Of a DNA stretch of 64,000 nucleotides, positions 46,374-60,243 are shown one piece after another. The translations under genes were made by a program, and so were the position numbers. The DNA comes from Rostratula benghalensis. Taxonomy: Eukaryota > Chordata > Aves > Charadriiformes > Rostratulidae. Within the stretch, counting starts at the first letter, position 1. The number at the start of each line of letters is the position of its first letter. Below the pieces are notes generated by a model that was given only the letters and a program-made list of their open reading frames with translations, made no database searches and had not been told where the DNA came from. The stretch is taken from assembly GCA_013399305.1 (NCBI GenBank), contig VXAI01000038.1, forward strand, positions 447,194 to 511,193, written 5' to 3'.

Positions 46374-48295
46374 AAGGCAGCATTTTACTTCACAGGAACT
46401 CAAACACCTCAAAGAAACATTAAATCTGTGAAAGGAAACACTGGTGAATACTTTGTACTTCAGCAACATTCTCTCATTTTGGTACTACTGCTTTCAATTT
46501 TTAAAGGTGTTTGTGATGTACAGAATACAGAATAGCAAACACATTAAAAATGCATTTCCCTGTCAAGTTTTATCTTTATAATGTGCTAGTAATTGTGGAA
46601 GTGGGGAAGGCTGGGATCCAGTGGGAGTGCAGGCACCTCCCGGGGCCATGTCCCAGCACCGCCTGCAGCCACCAAACTCCAAAGCAAAAACTTGAACTTC
46701 AAATATAAAATTTCAAGGTAGGGAGCAGGGAGCTCATCCTACTTTTTACTGTAAAGGAAAGGGCATAGGAGGAGACCCCTGTGCTCTCTGTGTGATGAGA
46801 TGTCCAGAAATGCCTGTCGGCTGGAGGAATGAATTCTAAAAGTTGAAGCTTTGTCCTTGAAAGACAGGCCCGGAAGGCAGAGACAGACGGGAGAGGAGCT
46901 GGCTGCCACCATAGCACACAAATACATGGGTTTCTCAGATCAAACTTTTGCCAGAATGTATCCAGGGAAAAGGAGTCCTGGGTTTGATAACAGCTGGGCA
47001 GCCCAGAGCACAGTGACAGCCACAGGAGAGAGATGGTCCCATACACCCACACACTCGCTGTCTGTCCCACGCTACACCTCTGGTTCTGTGTACACTCACC
47101 AAAAGCCACCGATTCAACCCATGTCTTTCATGTGTTTAGGTTCATTCATCATGAAAATTCTGCTCTGTGTTTACATGTCCCTTGGAGGAACACCACCACC
47201 TTACTCCGCTATAATCACCTCCCAAGCCTGCCCACATCAGCCTCCAACATGCTCAGCAAAGCCTCTGCTTCTCCCGGTGCCTGAACCAGGTTTCCCAGTA
47301 CCACCAACATCTCCTGGACAATCAAAGCCCACCTGTGGTGCAAGAGACCTGGGAGCACAAACACCTGCACCCCACCTCCCACCGGCCCCCAGTCACACGG
47401 AGATCTGCATTACCAGTGAACGACTCAATGACACAGGGGCAAAGACCACACACTACTGGAAATATTCCTTTTGCAGAAACATTATAGTGGGTTGTTGATG
47501 CCCCATAGCAAGGGCTTGCCCTGGGAGCCCTTTACTGAGGGCACCTCCACCCCAATGTGCAGCAGGTCCCCCAGCTGGCAGCGTGTGCCCAGGGAACACC
47601 GCCACGTCTGAAGGCCCAAGGAAGGTTTTATGCCATAGGCTCCCCTTCCACTTCCCAGTAATAAGAGAGTTCATGGCTTTTACAGCATCTCTGTAATAAG
47701 TCAAGCTGTTTGGAAAGAAATGGGCCGTGCTAAAGCTCTTATTACCCATAGAAAGAAATGATCCAGCATCAATGACATGGATAGCAAATTTCCTTAGGCA
47801 CAGAAAATGATCATTGCTTTAGATCAGGGAATAACAACAGATCTAAACCTACCCAATATTATTAGTTGTGAGGTGATCATTATGGGGAGAAGGTCTAATA
47901 AGGCTCTGCAGACAGTAATGAGGAGGTACACAGCTCTTGAGCTAAACAGACTCATTTAGACCAAACAGCCTCACAGAGAAAGAAAGGTGTTGTTAAGTTA
48001 TGAGGAGTACTGCCCTATTACTGCATGTTAATTAGCCATTTGGAATGGCAGTGCATCCAACGGTATCAAACAACGCTTTTTTTCTTCCATCAAAGGCTGT
48101 CCTTTTTCAAAATTAGAGGCTTTCCAATAATTGGAAACCTGGTACCTTTCTCTTTTTCCAGTTTTTCCCCTCCCCATTAATTTTGTGGGTTTCATTTAGG
48201 TCTTCCCTATTTGGAGGTTTTTTTAAAATCCTTTGTAGTTGCTTTTGGAAACAGCAGAGCCTAAAGCATGATTTGCAACCCTCTTTATTTGAAAG

Positions 48296-48323
48296 AAAAA
48301 AAAAAAAAAGAAAAAAAAAAAGG
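48296..48323. repeat. A-rich tract
   Basis: Fourteen A, one G, eleven A, then GG. Simple repeat with no recognisable retroposon body. Confidence 0.9.
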
Positions 48324-50332
48324 AAAAATAAGTGAGGAAAAATGAGAACAATAACTACCTAAAAATAAGGCAGGAAAAAAGCATTGCAATTTACCTCCAA
48401 TTCTGTCAGAGATTTTAGCCCAATCTATAAGGTGCAGTGCACAGAAGAACAGGAAAACTGTGCCCTGCATAAGTCAGATGAATATTGTGTTCTGTCACCA
48501 CTCATAACCTGTATGGTGACATACCCAAAGTGCACTTGCACAAGGGACCACCATGGAGGTGCAGGGGCTGCATCTTAGCCCCAACCTTGGTGGTGTTTCG
48601 AGCTCTGTGGTTTGTTCTCAACCTTTTAAAATTTCTATTTAAGAATAAAACAATGGTAACTTCTGCAGAGCTAAGCGTGCCAATTTTATGGCAACATGTA
48701 AATGAACGAAAGCACAAGTATTGTTCACGCCACTGCTGCCCCTTGCCCTGCAGTGTCTGGCAGCACAAGAAGCCCTTGCTCCTCTGGAGATGGTGACACC
48801 AATGCCACTGCTGAGCCTTGCATGTAAAGGAACCCCAACATCCCTCCAGACCCCTATCACGAGCCTTGCACTGGGTACTCTCCTCATCATAGAGAAGCTG
48901 AAGCAAAACCAGGGCATCTTTAAGGGCCTTCCATGTGATTTTTCTAAAGGTATTAGGGGTACAGGAACCAATTTCCTATTCCCAGAGCTTGCCAGACAGA
49001 CTCAAACTCCGAAATCCTCACAGCCCTCCTGAAAAGAGACTTGATGAAATGTGTATGTGAAGGGATTTACCCTACCTAAAGCCACAGCTGGGTAACTCCG
49101 TACCCCCAAAACAGAGGTGTTCACCTAGGCCTGGGGGCAGGGCTTTCCTCTTCCAAGTATATTTTCCTATGATTTCACCAAATGCATTTTCAGGCTTGTC
49201 TAAATCTCCCCATTGTCATTGTGAAACAGCAAGAAGTGGGATCCTTTCAGCTCAGAAAACTCACTGATTGTTCTGTGCTTTTCAGATGGGAAAGTAACTA
49301 AAGGAACAGTAATGCCTGAGTCACGTGGAAGCATTTTGAAGTGACAGGAGCCGTTTCAAGCATTACCAGGTGCCTCTTCCCTGAGCAGCACCTTCTCCAT
49401 CATCGCTGCCAGCCCAGCTGACTCTGCAAAAGACTGACTGCTTTTAGTCTGCTACTCCCAGACTAGGGGTGGGAGTCGCAGAGATTAACCCCCTCTTCAT
49501 CACCTCCTGTCCTACCGTACCTCCGGAGTACAGGAGGACCCAGATCCTCTGAGACAGTATCCCTCCAGAGCACCTCTCACTCCCCTGGGGCACCCAGAGC
49601 CATCCCTGCAGAGCTAGAAGAGGAGCCCAGGTCCCACATGCCACGTCTGCTCCCACCCACAGCAACTTGGGCAGGATCTGGGACAGTATTCCCATTCCTA
49701 TGAATAACGCTGCAGGGCTTCTAGTGGAAAGAGTAATTTATCAATGGTAACAGTAAAATTATTTTATCTACACAAGCCAGAGACAGCATATATCCATCAG
49801 GTGCATTTAGCCTGCTAGAAGAGATTAGAACGTTTTTGTTAGCAATAGCATTTAGAGTGTTATAAAGTTGGAAACAACATCTTGGATTGATCTGCCATGA
49901 TAAGAAAAATGCTGTCCTCTTTATGTTTGCCGCCTTGAACTCTACTCATTTAGTGGAAATGGAGTTTCCCAGGCAGTCACAAAGTCAGTAATCATGCTTT
50001 GCTACCCCGGGTTCCCAGGGCAGGGGGGGAAAGCGCTGCTCCTCCCAGAGCTGTGTGTAGCTGCAGACCTTCAGAGAGGCAGCAAGCACGCTCTGTACAC
50101 ACTTACAGTTCCAAGATAAATTCCAATAATAAAAAAGTCGCAACATCAGAAGAGAACTGCTTCCTTGGTTGCAAGGGAGACAAATGGGACGGGAGCAGGA
50201 GAGGTGTAAATCAACGCGATCAGTTTGACAGGGAGATTACAGACAGCAAATCCCGAGTTGCAGCACAGAGGCAGAGTAGTGGCCAGGATAAAATAAGCAA
50301 AACAGCTGGGGAACTGAAATTCAATATATATA

Positions 50333-50333
50333 N
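50333..50333. other. Ambiguous base
   Basis: The only N in the window, directly after a short AT run (CAATATATATA). The base was unresolved in the assembly, probably because of the repeat. Confidence 1.
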
Positions 50334-53300
50334 AACCATTTATGTTCTTAGTGCACAGAATGAAACTCTGATAAACAGTGCTTGGCTAAACATTGAATTC
50401 AGATGGCATTATTTTTTTTTACAAGCTGAAATGAATTAACTTCATCTTCCTGAGGGACTGCAAATTGCTTTCATGTAGCTTTAGCCCCCCTCCCCCTTCC
50501 AGAAAAGCCATCCCTTCCCAAGCCTGCTTTCTCTTGAAATGATGCTGCTAATCCAGTGCAACAGATTTTCTGCTGTAGTGTGCATATCCTCCAAAAGTAT
50601 TGCTTTCAGCAAAAGAAAATATTAGTAACCTGACTCGTTGGAAGAGTTTAAATATCTGATTAGTTTAGCTCTGAGCCTCATCCTCCTGATTTTCCACCCG
50701 CCTGAGACTGCAACTTCCAGGCCATGCTTGCTCAGCGCACAGGAGCCCGGTCGAGGCAGCCTCAAAACCTCTAGGGCCCCACAGCTCCCGCCCTCTCACA
50801 GGTCCCAGTCCTGCCATGGGCCCTTCCCTAGAGCAAATCACAGCTGCTGGCCAGAAAGCAACCTATAGCCAAGGAATAGATCAGCATTCAAGCACCTAAA
50901 CAGGGGAAGTCCTCAGCTACAGTCCAGTGGCTGACGCACAGCAGTAAGGGAGTTCCGGCTAATGCCTATGCAGTCAAAATGACTGTAAAATAATTTTTCA
51001 TAATAAAAATGAACTTCCAGGAAATTATTTTCTTTTCTAGGAACTGCATCTTCTCTTAATAAAACTGCTTGAATAGGAATTTCTCAGCTCTCCTAAGGTG
51101 CTGCTATTCAATAACACCTTGCTGAGGCTCTTTGCCCAGCTGCAAGGGGACCCTCTTTAAAATGAAATGTAAATCACATCTTCCATTTCCTAAATTCATT
51201 TCTTATATTTTAACTGGCTTTCAACAGCCCCATTCCAGACACAGACTGCTGTGTTGCCCTTAGAAGCAGTTTGCTGCCCCTTCCATCAGCTGGGAGCTAA
51301 TCAAGCAGAATGACAACTATTTCAAAGGGAGGAAAAGAAACTGTGAGCAAGAAATAGACAAGCACAGAGTGTGTAACCTTCCATGGCAAATACCAATTTA
51401 CCTATTGAGGCACACAGCTGTTTGGAAATATGCTAGTTCATCTGTCCTGAAGTTTTATTTCAGGCCTGGGAAGAAGCTGAGGAGCTTGGCCTGGATCCTC
51501 CATGAGCTGAGGCGGTGGCAACAGGGCCAGGAGGGCTCGGGCATCTCTCAGCAACAGCGTTGTTGAATATTCCTACTGCCTTAGATGTTGAAATGCTTCT
51601 TCAGAGCTCTTAACTAAAATCTTTAAGGCAAGCGTGGGTTGTAAAAAGAGCAATTATCTTAACTATATTTGTAAGAGAAAGGAATTAATTGTAATGAGAA
51701 GCACTGGAGTAGAGATCATACAAAGAGCAGGCAGTTTTGGCAGAATATACCTACACCTAAAGGGGTTTCAGCAGTAAAACACATAAGTGTGGGAGATTTA
51801 TGGGGTTTCAGCAAGTTTAAGGTGTCCAGGACAAATGCCATGATGAAAACACAACCTGGGAGATTGGAGATACCCTTTAGGAGCCAGCTAATTCCATCAC
51901 AGCAGCAAAGCACTCAAGGGAGCCAAGGCAGCCTGCCCCAGTGCCACTGCACAGTGGGAACCACCATCTCCCACTCCCTCTGCTCAGCAAGGCACTCAGA
52001 CACATGTTTGGATCTGCAACATCAAGAGATCAAAACATGTTTAAAAGGGGCTGAAATGGGGCTTCATAGTACCTATGTGGCAACCACAGCCTCGAATTTC
52101 CTTTATCAATACATTTTGTAGGCAATAAGCAGCTTCTGCTCCCTCCTGAAGAAAAGTTTACAAATTGGGGCTGAAGAGAAAGACAACAATAATCCTGTGC
52201 TGCAGCAACACGCGAGTCTTTCTACTCTCCCCATGCAATCCAGGGGGCACTTAAGAGCCTTCCTTAGGACGAGAAAGGGCTTTCTTGTTTCTGCTGCCAG
52301 GGTTGCGCTTAACTGGATCAGTACTGGATTCAGGCATGGAGCCATGGTAACCCAGAGCTGAGAACTTGTGCTGTGGGGCACAACCACAGCCTCCTGCTAC
52401 CCAGGGCTGAAGGCCAGGCCTGGTGGAGACAGTCCAGCGATGCCCTACAGAGAGGGATACTCGCCCATGGTTCTCCTCCAACATAAGCCACCCCAGCTCT
52501 CTGAAAATACCTGTTTCTGAAGGAGCTTTCAGGGATGAGCTTACCTAGAATAATCAACATGGAAGCACTAGTGTTTGTGAGTCACCGGGCTCTTTCTACT
52601 CAAGCGAGAGGAAGAGCAAGTGATTCATCTCCTACTCAAATAGGTGCCCAAGGGAGGTGGGATGGAGACTTGCATGGAGCTGCCTCTCTCTCTTCTCTCT
52701 CCCAGGGAACACCAAGAGCACCAGCCTCACGAGCCCAGACACAGCTCAGAACTTCTACCTTGCTAATTCATGCAAGATTAATTATGCAGAATGAATAAAT
52801 ACAAGCTAATCCTAACCTTTGCAAATTATTGTTGAACAGCATGGGGAACCAGCGATAAAATGAACTAACAAAGAACACGACAATTAAAAATCCACCTGTG
52901 TTTTAGAGGGGAGCTGGAAAAAGTTTAGCACAGACGTCCCTCTGGACCTGCAAGTGATGGGTAGAGCCAGGAGGCAGAGAGGCAAAAGTCTTGGTTTTGA
53001 CAGCATCGACTTCTGAAGCACCTGGTATTTTGACTGCTTTGGAGTTAAACTCGTTGGAAGTGATCACACCTCAAGCTTCAGTAGAAAAATATGAAAATGA
53101 AGAGGGACAGGCTCAGAACCAAGGTTAATTTAAGTTGTGGCCCTGAGGTGCAAATTCTGTGGATATCTCTGAACTCCATTAATACTGCAAAATGCTTCTT
53201 TGTTCCTTGTTTTACTCCCGTGAACTGGATTAACTCCTGGATGGGCATCACTAGGACTACTCCTGAGTTACTTTAAAGATAGTGCTCACCAGCTCGATGG

Positions 53301-53406
53301 CTGCCCTGGGCCCTTAGCTGGGATTTAGGCAACAAGAGGGCACATCCTGGGGCAAATCAAGCAGAACCAGATTCATACCCATCTTCCACGTCACAACTGC
53401 TTGCTC

Positions 53407-53438
53407 TGCCCACGGGCCCTGCCCACGGGCCTATAAAT
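53407..53438 (+). promoter_or_regulatory. Candidate core promoter: GC-rich tandem abutting TATAAAT
   Basis: The 13-bp unit TGCCCACGGGCCC occurs twice in tandem (53407-53431, last base lost) and is followed at once by TATAAAT (53432-53438). A GC-rich block against a TATA box resembles a TFIIB recognition element plus TATA. It points along the plus strand, but no open reading frame or known gene starts in the next several hundred bases, so any transcript would be non-coding. Chance is a real alternative. Confidence 0.25.
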
Positions 53439-56400
53439 CTGAGCATTTTGCAGAATTTTAAGAGGTCTCAATTTCAACCCAACACAAAATTAATTTGAAA
53501 GCCTAAAAACCTTGTTGCTCTCCTTTCATACAGTCATTCCTATGTTTCTAAGTATTGTGCCCTGACCCTCTCCCTCACAGCAGTATTGCCAAATTGCTAA
53601 TTTAAAACAACACACAGTTGTTACTAATGGTACTAATTATTGTTGCTAATGGTAAAAGTAACAAGATGATGATTAAAAAGTATACAGTACCCAGTGTTTG
53701 AATTTTTGAATTGCCTTTAGGAAACTGATTTGCATTCCCATTTAGCATAGAAGGCACCAGAGTGAATAGTTATATTTTAATAGTGCTTATGCAAAATTTA
53801 ATATGGGAAACCAAAAAGTGGGCAAGTCTTACAGTGTCATTGAGAATGGGGTGAATATTGGTCACTTTGAACAACAACTGTGTCAGAAACAAGCGACCAC
53901 ACAGGCGGAATAAAAAACAAATAAATGAAACAAAGAAAAATTCAAGCTGTTACTTTCCAGGCTTAAGCTCAAACATTCAGATGGCTCCTCACCTTCCTTT
54001 CCTCCCCCCTCACTCCCATGCTAACAGCTTGGGCTAACATCATTGGGCAATTTTATTCAGTAGACCTTGGTTTAGTATTGAGTTAAGACTGTGCTATACA
54101 AAGAAAGATTTGCAAATGGAAGGAGAGATCCCTTTCACCCTTTGCGATCATTCTTGGGATCCAACCATGGCTTAGGATCCAATATAAATCAGCAAGTTCT
54201 ATTTGGCCACAACACTGATAAAACTTAATGAAAGGAAAACAAACCAACCCCTCAAAACCCCAAACTAATAAACCAGAGACTTTATTTCCTTTGTAAACAG
54301 AGGAAAGACAATCATTAGCATAGCTTGGAAAGAATCCAACTGTTTCATACTTTGCCATCACACCCTTGTGATGTTAATCCATAAAGGAGGCAATAAAAAG
54401 ACGGAACAACAATATGAGTAAGGCAAAGTATAGATTTTGAAATCTCAGATGGCTGTGGTCTCAAACAGATCATTCTTATTTCCTAATTACCTTGACTTGC
54501 TTGGAATTTATCTGTGACACTGGGTAAGCAGGAAGCATAGTGCAGCGTGCTTGTGCTGGAAAACCAAATGGGGCATCTCCTTGGTCCCTGGAGCACCAAC
54601 TCCTCTGACTTGCCAGCATGTGCCAATGACTTGGCACAGATTTCCTCAGAAAAACATTGAAACAATGATATTTGCCCCTCGATGACACAAATAATTTGAC
54701 CTTTTAAGAGGTATTTTTGAATCAGGGTGGGGAGAACTCCTAGGTGTGTGTTAGGGGGTATTTGTGGACAGACTAGAACTCTACAGAACCATCTATTCTA
54801 CTTTTCGAGGAAGCCTGTAGGCAAATGTAAAGGAACAACCTTTGGAAATGTCCTTTTAACATTAATTAATTCACAGAGAACTCTGCTTGGCATGGTGCCT
54901 TAATAAGACATGATCCAGATGAACTGAGTGTAACTCTCAGGGTACAACCTGAACAGCCCGGCAGCACCGTTACCCCAGCACAGGACCAGAGGTGCAGTGG
55001 ATGAACACGCCGACAGTATCAAAGTAGCTCACTCAAAATGAACTTCAATCAGCGTAGGTTTTGGAAGGTTCTGGGTGAATTTCCTTGCCTTGTCTGCTTC
55101 AGCTTACATTGTGTATCAAGCTGCTTCTCAACGCAACTCAGCTGCTCTCCTGTGGAAAGGGAGCCCAAGATCCTCCTCTGAGATAAAACAACTGTTAGAA
55201 ACACGAGTTCATATCTACATTAATTTTTTTTCTTCCTAAATTTGATTCCAGACCTCAATAAATTAAATTAACAATCATATTATTGCTGTATTTATTACCT
55301 CAGAAAGGTACAGTTTTGATGAAGTACATTCTATTCTTTTTAGATGCTACAAAGCAATTTAATTCATTATAAAGGATTTCAAACTGTCAGTACCAGATCT
55401 AGCATTATAATCTCAGATTTGAAAAAGACAGATGACATCACTTGTCCCACACCAAATGTGCATACATTATTGATTATTCCAAAGCCTCATGAATAGGGTA
55501 ATTTGTAATCATTAAAAATTAAAGAGAATGCTGCTGAATGGAAAACAAGACGAGCAAATTTTGCTCTTGGCTCTGTTGCTATTCCCCTGCAGCGGAGCTG
55601 GGACCGTTTTGTTGCAACACAAGAGAAAGAGAAGATCGTGACCTCTCTGCACCACAGACAAGTGCTCAGAGCTGCACAGGGGGTACTGCCCCAAGAGAAA
55701 CCTCAGGGGCAAAGGAGGTGTCAAGCCCTGCTGGGGACCTGCTGCAGCACAGGCTCCTGGGCTCAAGCACAAAGCCTGGGCACAGCTCTGCAAGCAGTTC
55801 TGTGCTCACTGGTGGCCTCCAGAGACATCTCTCCTTTACCCTTTCCCTTCCATCCTACACTGGGCACAGAAGCAACCTTCAAAAGATGAAACAGAGCCAC
55901 CAGTGCACAGGACATGCATGGGCTGTGGTCAGTGAAGACGTTTATCCGTCAGTCATGGAACCTTTACTGCTTCCAAGCAGATTTTTACTCAAGAGCAATT
56001 TAAGTGTCCGGAAGACAAATGCCATTTTCACAAGTATTCCTGGCAATATTTCATAAGGTGGCCATAGTTCTCCAATACAGCTGATCTAAGCTTCTCGGTG
56101 ACTGTCCTCACAGCCTGCCTGTGCACAGGCTGCTGTCCCAGGCATTACCAACTCTGTAAATTACATATGCCCTGGGAATAATTAGTTTTAAATTATCTCT
56201 TTAGATAACAAAACTGTGGCAAGGACCTGAAATCACAGTCACGTTATCTAGCTAGTTGTGAGGCTGTCCCAATAATGAAACACATGTCCCTCTGGTAATA
56301 GTACCAGCTCAAGAAAAAGCTTTTAACCAATATTTAAATGTCAAGCTACTATGTTAAATGTTATGGGCATTTCATTGCTCAGCCCAGGAGAAACATGAAT

Positions 56401-57483
56401 GCATCAAAAGCTCCTTAATAATCAACCACATTAAAAGTTGATGGGTTTTGACACCTGGGAAGACAACTACAGATGCCGTGTTTAACCAGGGCTGTTGGAT
56501 ATCTACCTGATTAGCTGCATGACTGCAAACCCAAACACACCTTCAGTAGGCCACGGGGAACCTATCAAAATAATTATTTCAAGGCTAATAAATTCATTCT
56601 CTCTTAAAAAGTCCGATTCCCACAGTTATATTGATTCTTTTTGCTCTACTTACTGTGAACCTGCCCTTGTCCTGCTGGTATCCTACTGGAGCCTTAAGGG
56701 CTAAAACTAAGTGAAAACTTGCACTGTTCATCTTAAGAGAAAGAAGTAACTCGTTATCCACAGCCATGTGTTTGCCTAGAAGACCATCAGCAGTGCTAAT
56801 TCATTTACAACCTCATTCATCTGAAATGATTCATTAGCCTTGTACATGTAATTCAAAAAGGGTACTAGCAATAATCTCTCTGAATTAAAGTAACACACTG
56901 CAGTCCAATAAATTCTTTAAAAGGTAGAAGAGGAATCAGTCACGCTTGGCAAACCCAACAACACATCTTTCAAGGCTGTAAAAATAGGCTAAATAAAGTT
57001 AAGACTAGATAATAGATGTAAAGTGCCAAAGGAGTAATGAAAGATTCAGATCAATATTGCATATTCTCAAACCCATCTACAGAGATTCTGCCACGGCTGT
57101 TGGAAAGTGGAGGGCACTAAAGTCATACCCATGGTATGGAAACACACCAAGTTCTGCAGCCAGTCCAGACACTTCCTGCAGGGGAGTGACACCAAACGCC
57201 TTCCCTCATGCCCCCTTCTCTGACACCTGCAATCTCAACCAGGTCTATAGTATTTCATTAAAAACATATTAAAAAATGCCAACAATTGGGATGTTATCTG
57301 AGAAAGCAACCTGTCTTGGTTTTTTCCTTGCCCATCTCTAGAAGCACAACAAATAATGTAAGTATAGAATACAATTAAGATATTTAATCTTCCTAATCTT
57401 CACTACTATGCAAAAGTAATTTTCAAATTAACAAGAGCCATATATGCATATATTACAGGGTGAAGGCCTGTGTGAAGATGTGA

Positions 57484-57509
57484 TTATAATATATATTATA
57501 TATATAATA
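57484..57509. repeat. AT palindromic microsatellite
   Basis: TTATAATATATATTATATAT and the following ATAATA form a nearly pure, self-complementary AT tract. It is bracketed by two copies of GTGATTATA (57480-57488 and 57513-57521), as if it had arisen by slippage or a small duplication. Confidence 0.85.
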
Positions 57510-57879
57510 CAGTGATTATAGAAGGCTTGTTTGAAAAAGAGCTGAACTGATATTAAGAATTATAAAAAGATGTAACAAACGACTTGGTACTCAGCGGTTG
57601 ACAGTTTTCTCCCAGTAACATGTGATGCTCATCTCAGAAATGGCAGAAGTGCTGAATTTAAAACCTGCCTCCAGAATTGTCACTGATAAATGATCGTATC
57701 ACGAAGAGCACTGAACCATGTGTCACCGGGGATGTGAACTCGATGCATTCTCTGCTCCTTTCAAGAACCGAATGACTAATTTCTATATATTGTATAGGAT
57801 TGACAAGTTATAGAATAGCTGGTATAGCAGAAATCATTTGGCTCCTGGGACTCATTAAAATATCTTTGCATTATAACAC

Positions 57880-58220
57880 AGCTGAGTAGCAGCACAAGCC
57901 AAGAAATTTAGCAAATTTACCAAGGAGCTTCTGTCAATAGCAGGACTTGGCAGTTGTCACATTAACAGAGTTAATGAAAATCGTGGCTGGGGCAGAGAGA
58001 ATCACACGGCTGCCATCAGCCATCATCTCAGTTTTGACAAGTGAGGCAGGATTATTATTTTGTACCTGTGCCCAAGTGGATAATTAAGCTGTAATTTTTA
58101 TGATTACAAGCTGATATTGCTGGGCAGAAATGTCTAAAAGATTTAGGTAATCCATGCGTACACATCACTAGGTTTTTTTATGTTGACTTTCTTATGAAAG
58201 CTTTCCTATATGGAGAGCTA
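57880..58220. promoter_or_regulatory. Candidate conserved enhancer-like element
   Basis: Non-repetitive sequence with clustered homeodomain and cofactor words: GTTAATGAAAATC near 57970, TTTTGACAAG (MEIS type) near 58032, GGATAATTAAGC near 58078, and TTTTTATGATTAC (HOX/PBX type) near 58095. There is no open frame and no repeat. It reads like a developmental enhancer in a gene desert, but that is a judgement of word content only. Confidence 0.3.
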
Positions 58221-60243
58221 TTTGTGGTCATTTAGGTCTCTGCTATGAGCTCACCTACAAAGTCCCTGCAGTAACACTTGCAGCGCTCTTCCAAACTTGC
58301 CCTGAGGCCTAACTTATGCCCTTGCTTTTTTTTAACCCAAGGAGCAAAAGAAACTGGTCCTGCCTCCTTCCCCCAAGGTTGTCAAGCCCAGGGACACTAA
58401 AAGGATGCTTCCAACCCTTTGCCACCTGTGGACCGGTGTTGCTCCTGCAAAAAGCTGGTAGGGGACACACATTTCCCCTGTGCAAAAATAAGAAGACAGA
58501 CAGGGAGAAATTCAGGTGTCCGTCAGGGGTGCTGTTTCTGCTTTATGTATGAAAGGTTTGGAGGAAAAACGGGCTCAGCAGAACAATATTGCTTCAGCCC
58601 TAATAGGTACAGCAGCTGAAGGAAGAGGGGCAGGACCCTTGTGTCACCCAGCTGTCGGGCATTCATTTTTGGACAGATTAGGGCCAATGTGGCATGTAAG
58701 CCTTTGATAGCATGACTGCTACCTTCCTGCTCTTAGCTGCCTTTCTATTAAAATTACCACATCTGAAATCGGTGTAGCACAGAAATAGCTAACACAGTGG
58801 GAGCTAAGGAGTTCCTTGCCTGCGGGATGCCTTTCTATGCTTTGTGCAATCATTCACGCTCCTCTCTAAAATCTCAGGGGAGAACAGTATTTAAATGAGA
58901 CAATGCAGACCCCCCCACACCCTCCCCTTCTTGCTGGTGCTGCCTCTAAGACCCGTGATCTGTGCATGCCCCCCCTGAAGTGAGTGCAGAGCAATTTGGG
59001 GCAGGAGCACACAGCATCCCTCCTCTGACCACATAATCCAGGTAGGAAGTGGGTATTTGCCAGACCTGATAAATTAATTCAGTAAAACGCAGAGATGGCT
59101 CCTGGTAATAACAAGTTTCTTTTTCCCTTGGTCAGCCTAATATTCATCACCATAATTTTCTTAATGCTTATTAGCACTCTTATGTCTTTTAGCAGGAAGA
59201 GGTCTGCTCTTAAATGGCAATTTGAGACTCAAACGTTCCCAAACTGCCTTCTAGCATGGCTATGTTGACACCTTACATATGGACCATCTTTCGTTGGTTT
59301 ATTCCACAACAATAAAAGGACACTACGGTGATGCTTTATAGTTGGCTGCTCTGTTTATGATCACCCTCTTGTTAGAGATAGCTCTGGCACTGAAATACCA
59401 CTGGCTATGGGAAATTTCTCATCTTTTAAAATGAGTGCCTTGGAATGGCATTGAAAAGTCCTGTTAAAACACAAAAGAAAAGCTCAGCCCTTTTAAGAAA
59501 GGACAACCAATAGTTCTCCTGTGTTCATCTATTCAGGACCAATTAATTCAGAACTGGCATAGTTTGATAGAGTAAACGGGATCTAAAAACTACAAAATTA
59601 GAAGAAACTGTTTGCTTAACATGAGTTTATGTTTATATATAAAAAGAAGATACAAAGTAGTCCGAGTATGGATTATATACGTACTTAGTTTCTCAAAGCT
59701 TTGCATCTTGGACCGTAGAAAGGCAGCAGCAGGCACTGATATTTCAGGCACATAACTAGCTTACATTCAACTGGATTTGATAATAACCTTCTGGTTCCAG
59801 GCATTAAGGCTGTGATATAGAAGTGTAACATTAAACTGGTAATAAAACTTTTTGACTCTCGTGAAGCCACAATTTCAGTTAGATAAATGTGACAATTAAT
59901 TATGCCAACTGCAGAATATCTATGAAAATTTTAGTATTTCAACAGAAAATTTTAATTAACAGTTAAAAAGCAACTCTAGCACTATAGGCACTCAAACTTC
60001 AACGGCAAAGATCACTTAGTTTCTGCCGAGGTCAACAATGCCAGAGTCCTGTCAGCAGCATTCAGAGTTATTAAAAATTTGACCATAAGTATCTTAAACT
60101 TTATATTCTTCTCAAATATCACTTAGGACTTTTTTTTTTTCCTTTTAACCTTATAAAATATGGTGATTGAAACAAATTGTAAATATCCTGTCCCGTGCAT
60201 AGATGCAGCATTGAGAAGTAAATACCTGTTATCAGAGCAGGAA

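Larger units (their letters stand above)
44020..53406. other. Gene-free stretch
   Basis: No gene or transposon is recognised across 9.4 kb. It contains the longest open frame of the window (46851-47498, 215 codons, plus strand), proline/threonine-rich, with open frames on the opposite strand over part of its length and no recognised domain; I reject it. 47830-48060 and 44810-45130 are AT-rich and non-repetitive. One ambiguous base is at 50333. Confidence 0.6.
53439..60243. other. Gene-free AT-rich stretch
   Basis: No gene or transposon is recognised across 6.8 kb. 53580-53690 is rich in TAAT and GTTGTT words. 55540-55890 is GC-richer with chance frames (172 codons at most). An AT palindrome lies at 57484-57509. 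57880-58220 is listed as a candidate element. 59090-59360 is AT-rich, non-repetitive and TAAT-rich. Confidence 0.6.

Noticed and set aside
46851..47498. Longest open frame, 215 codons, plus strand
   Set aside because: It begins at a TTG rather than an ATG, is proline/threonine-rich, part of its length is open on the other strand, and it has no recognised domain. One such frame is expected by chance in GC-richer patches of 64 kb.
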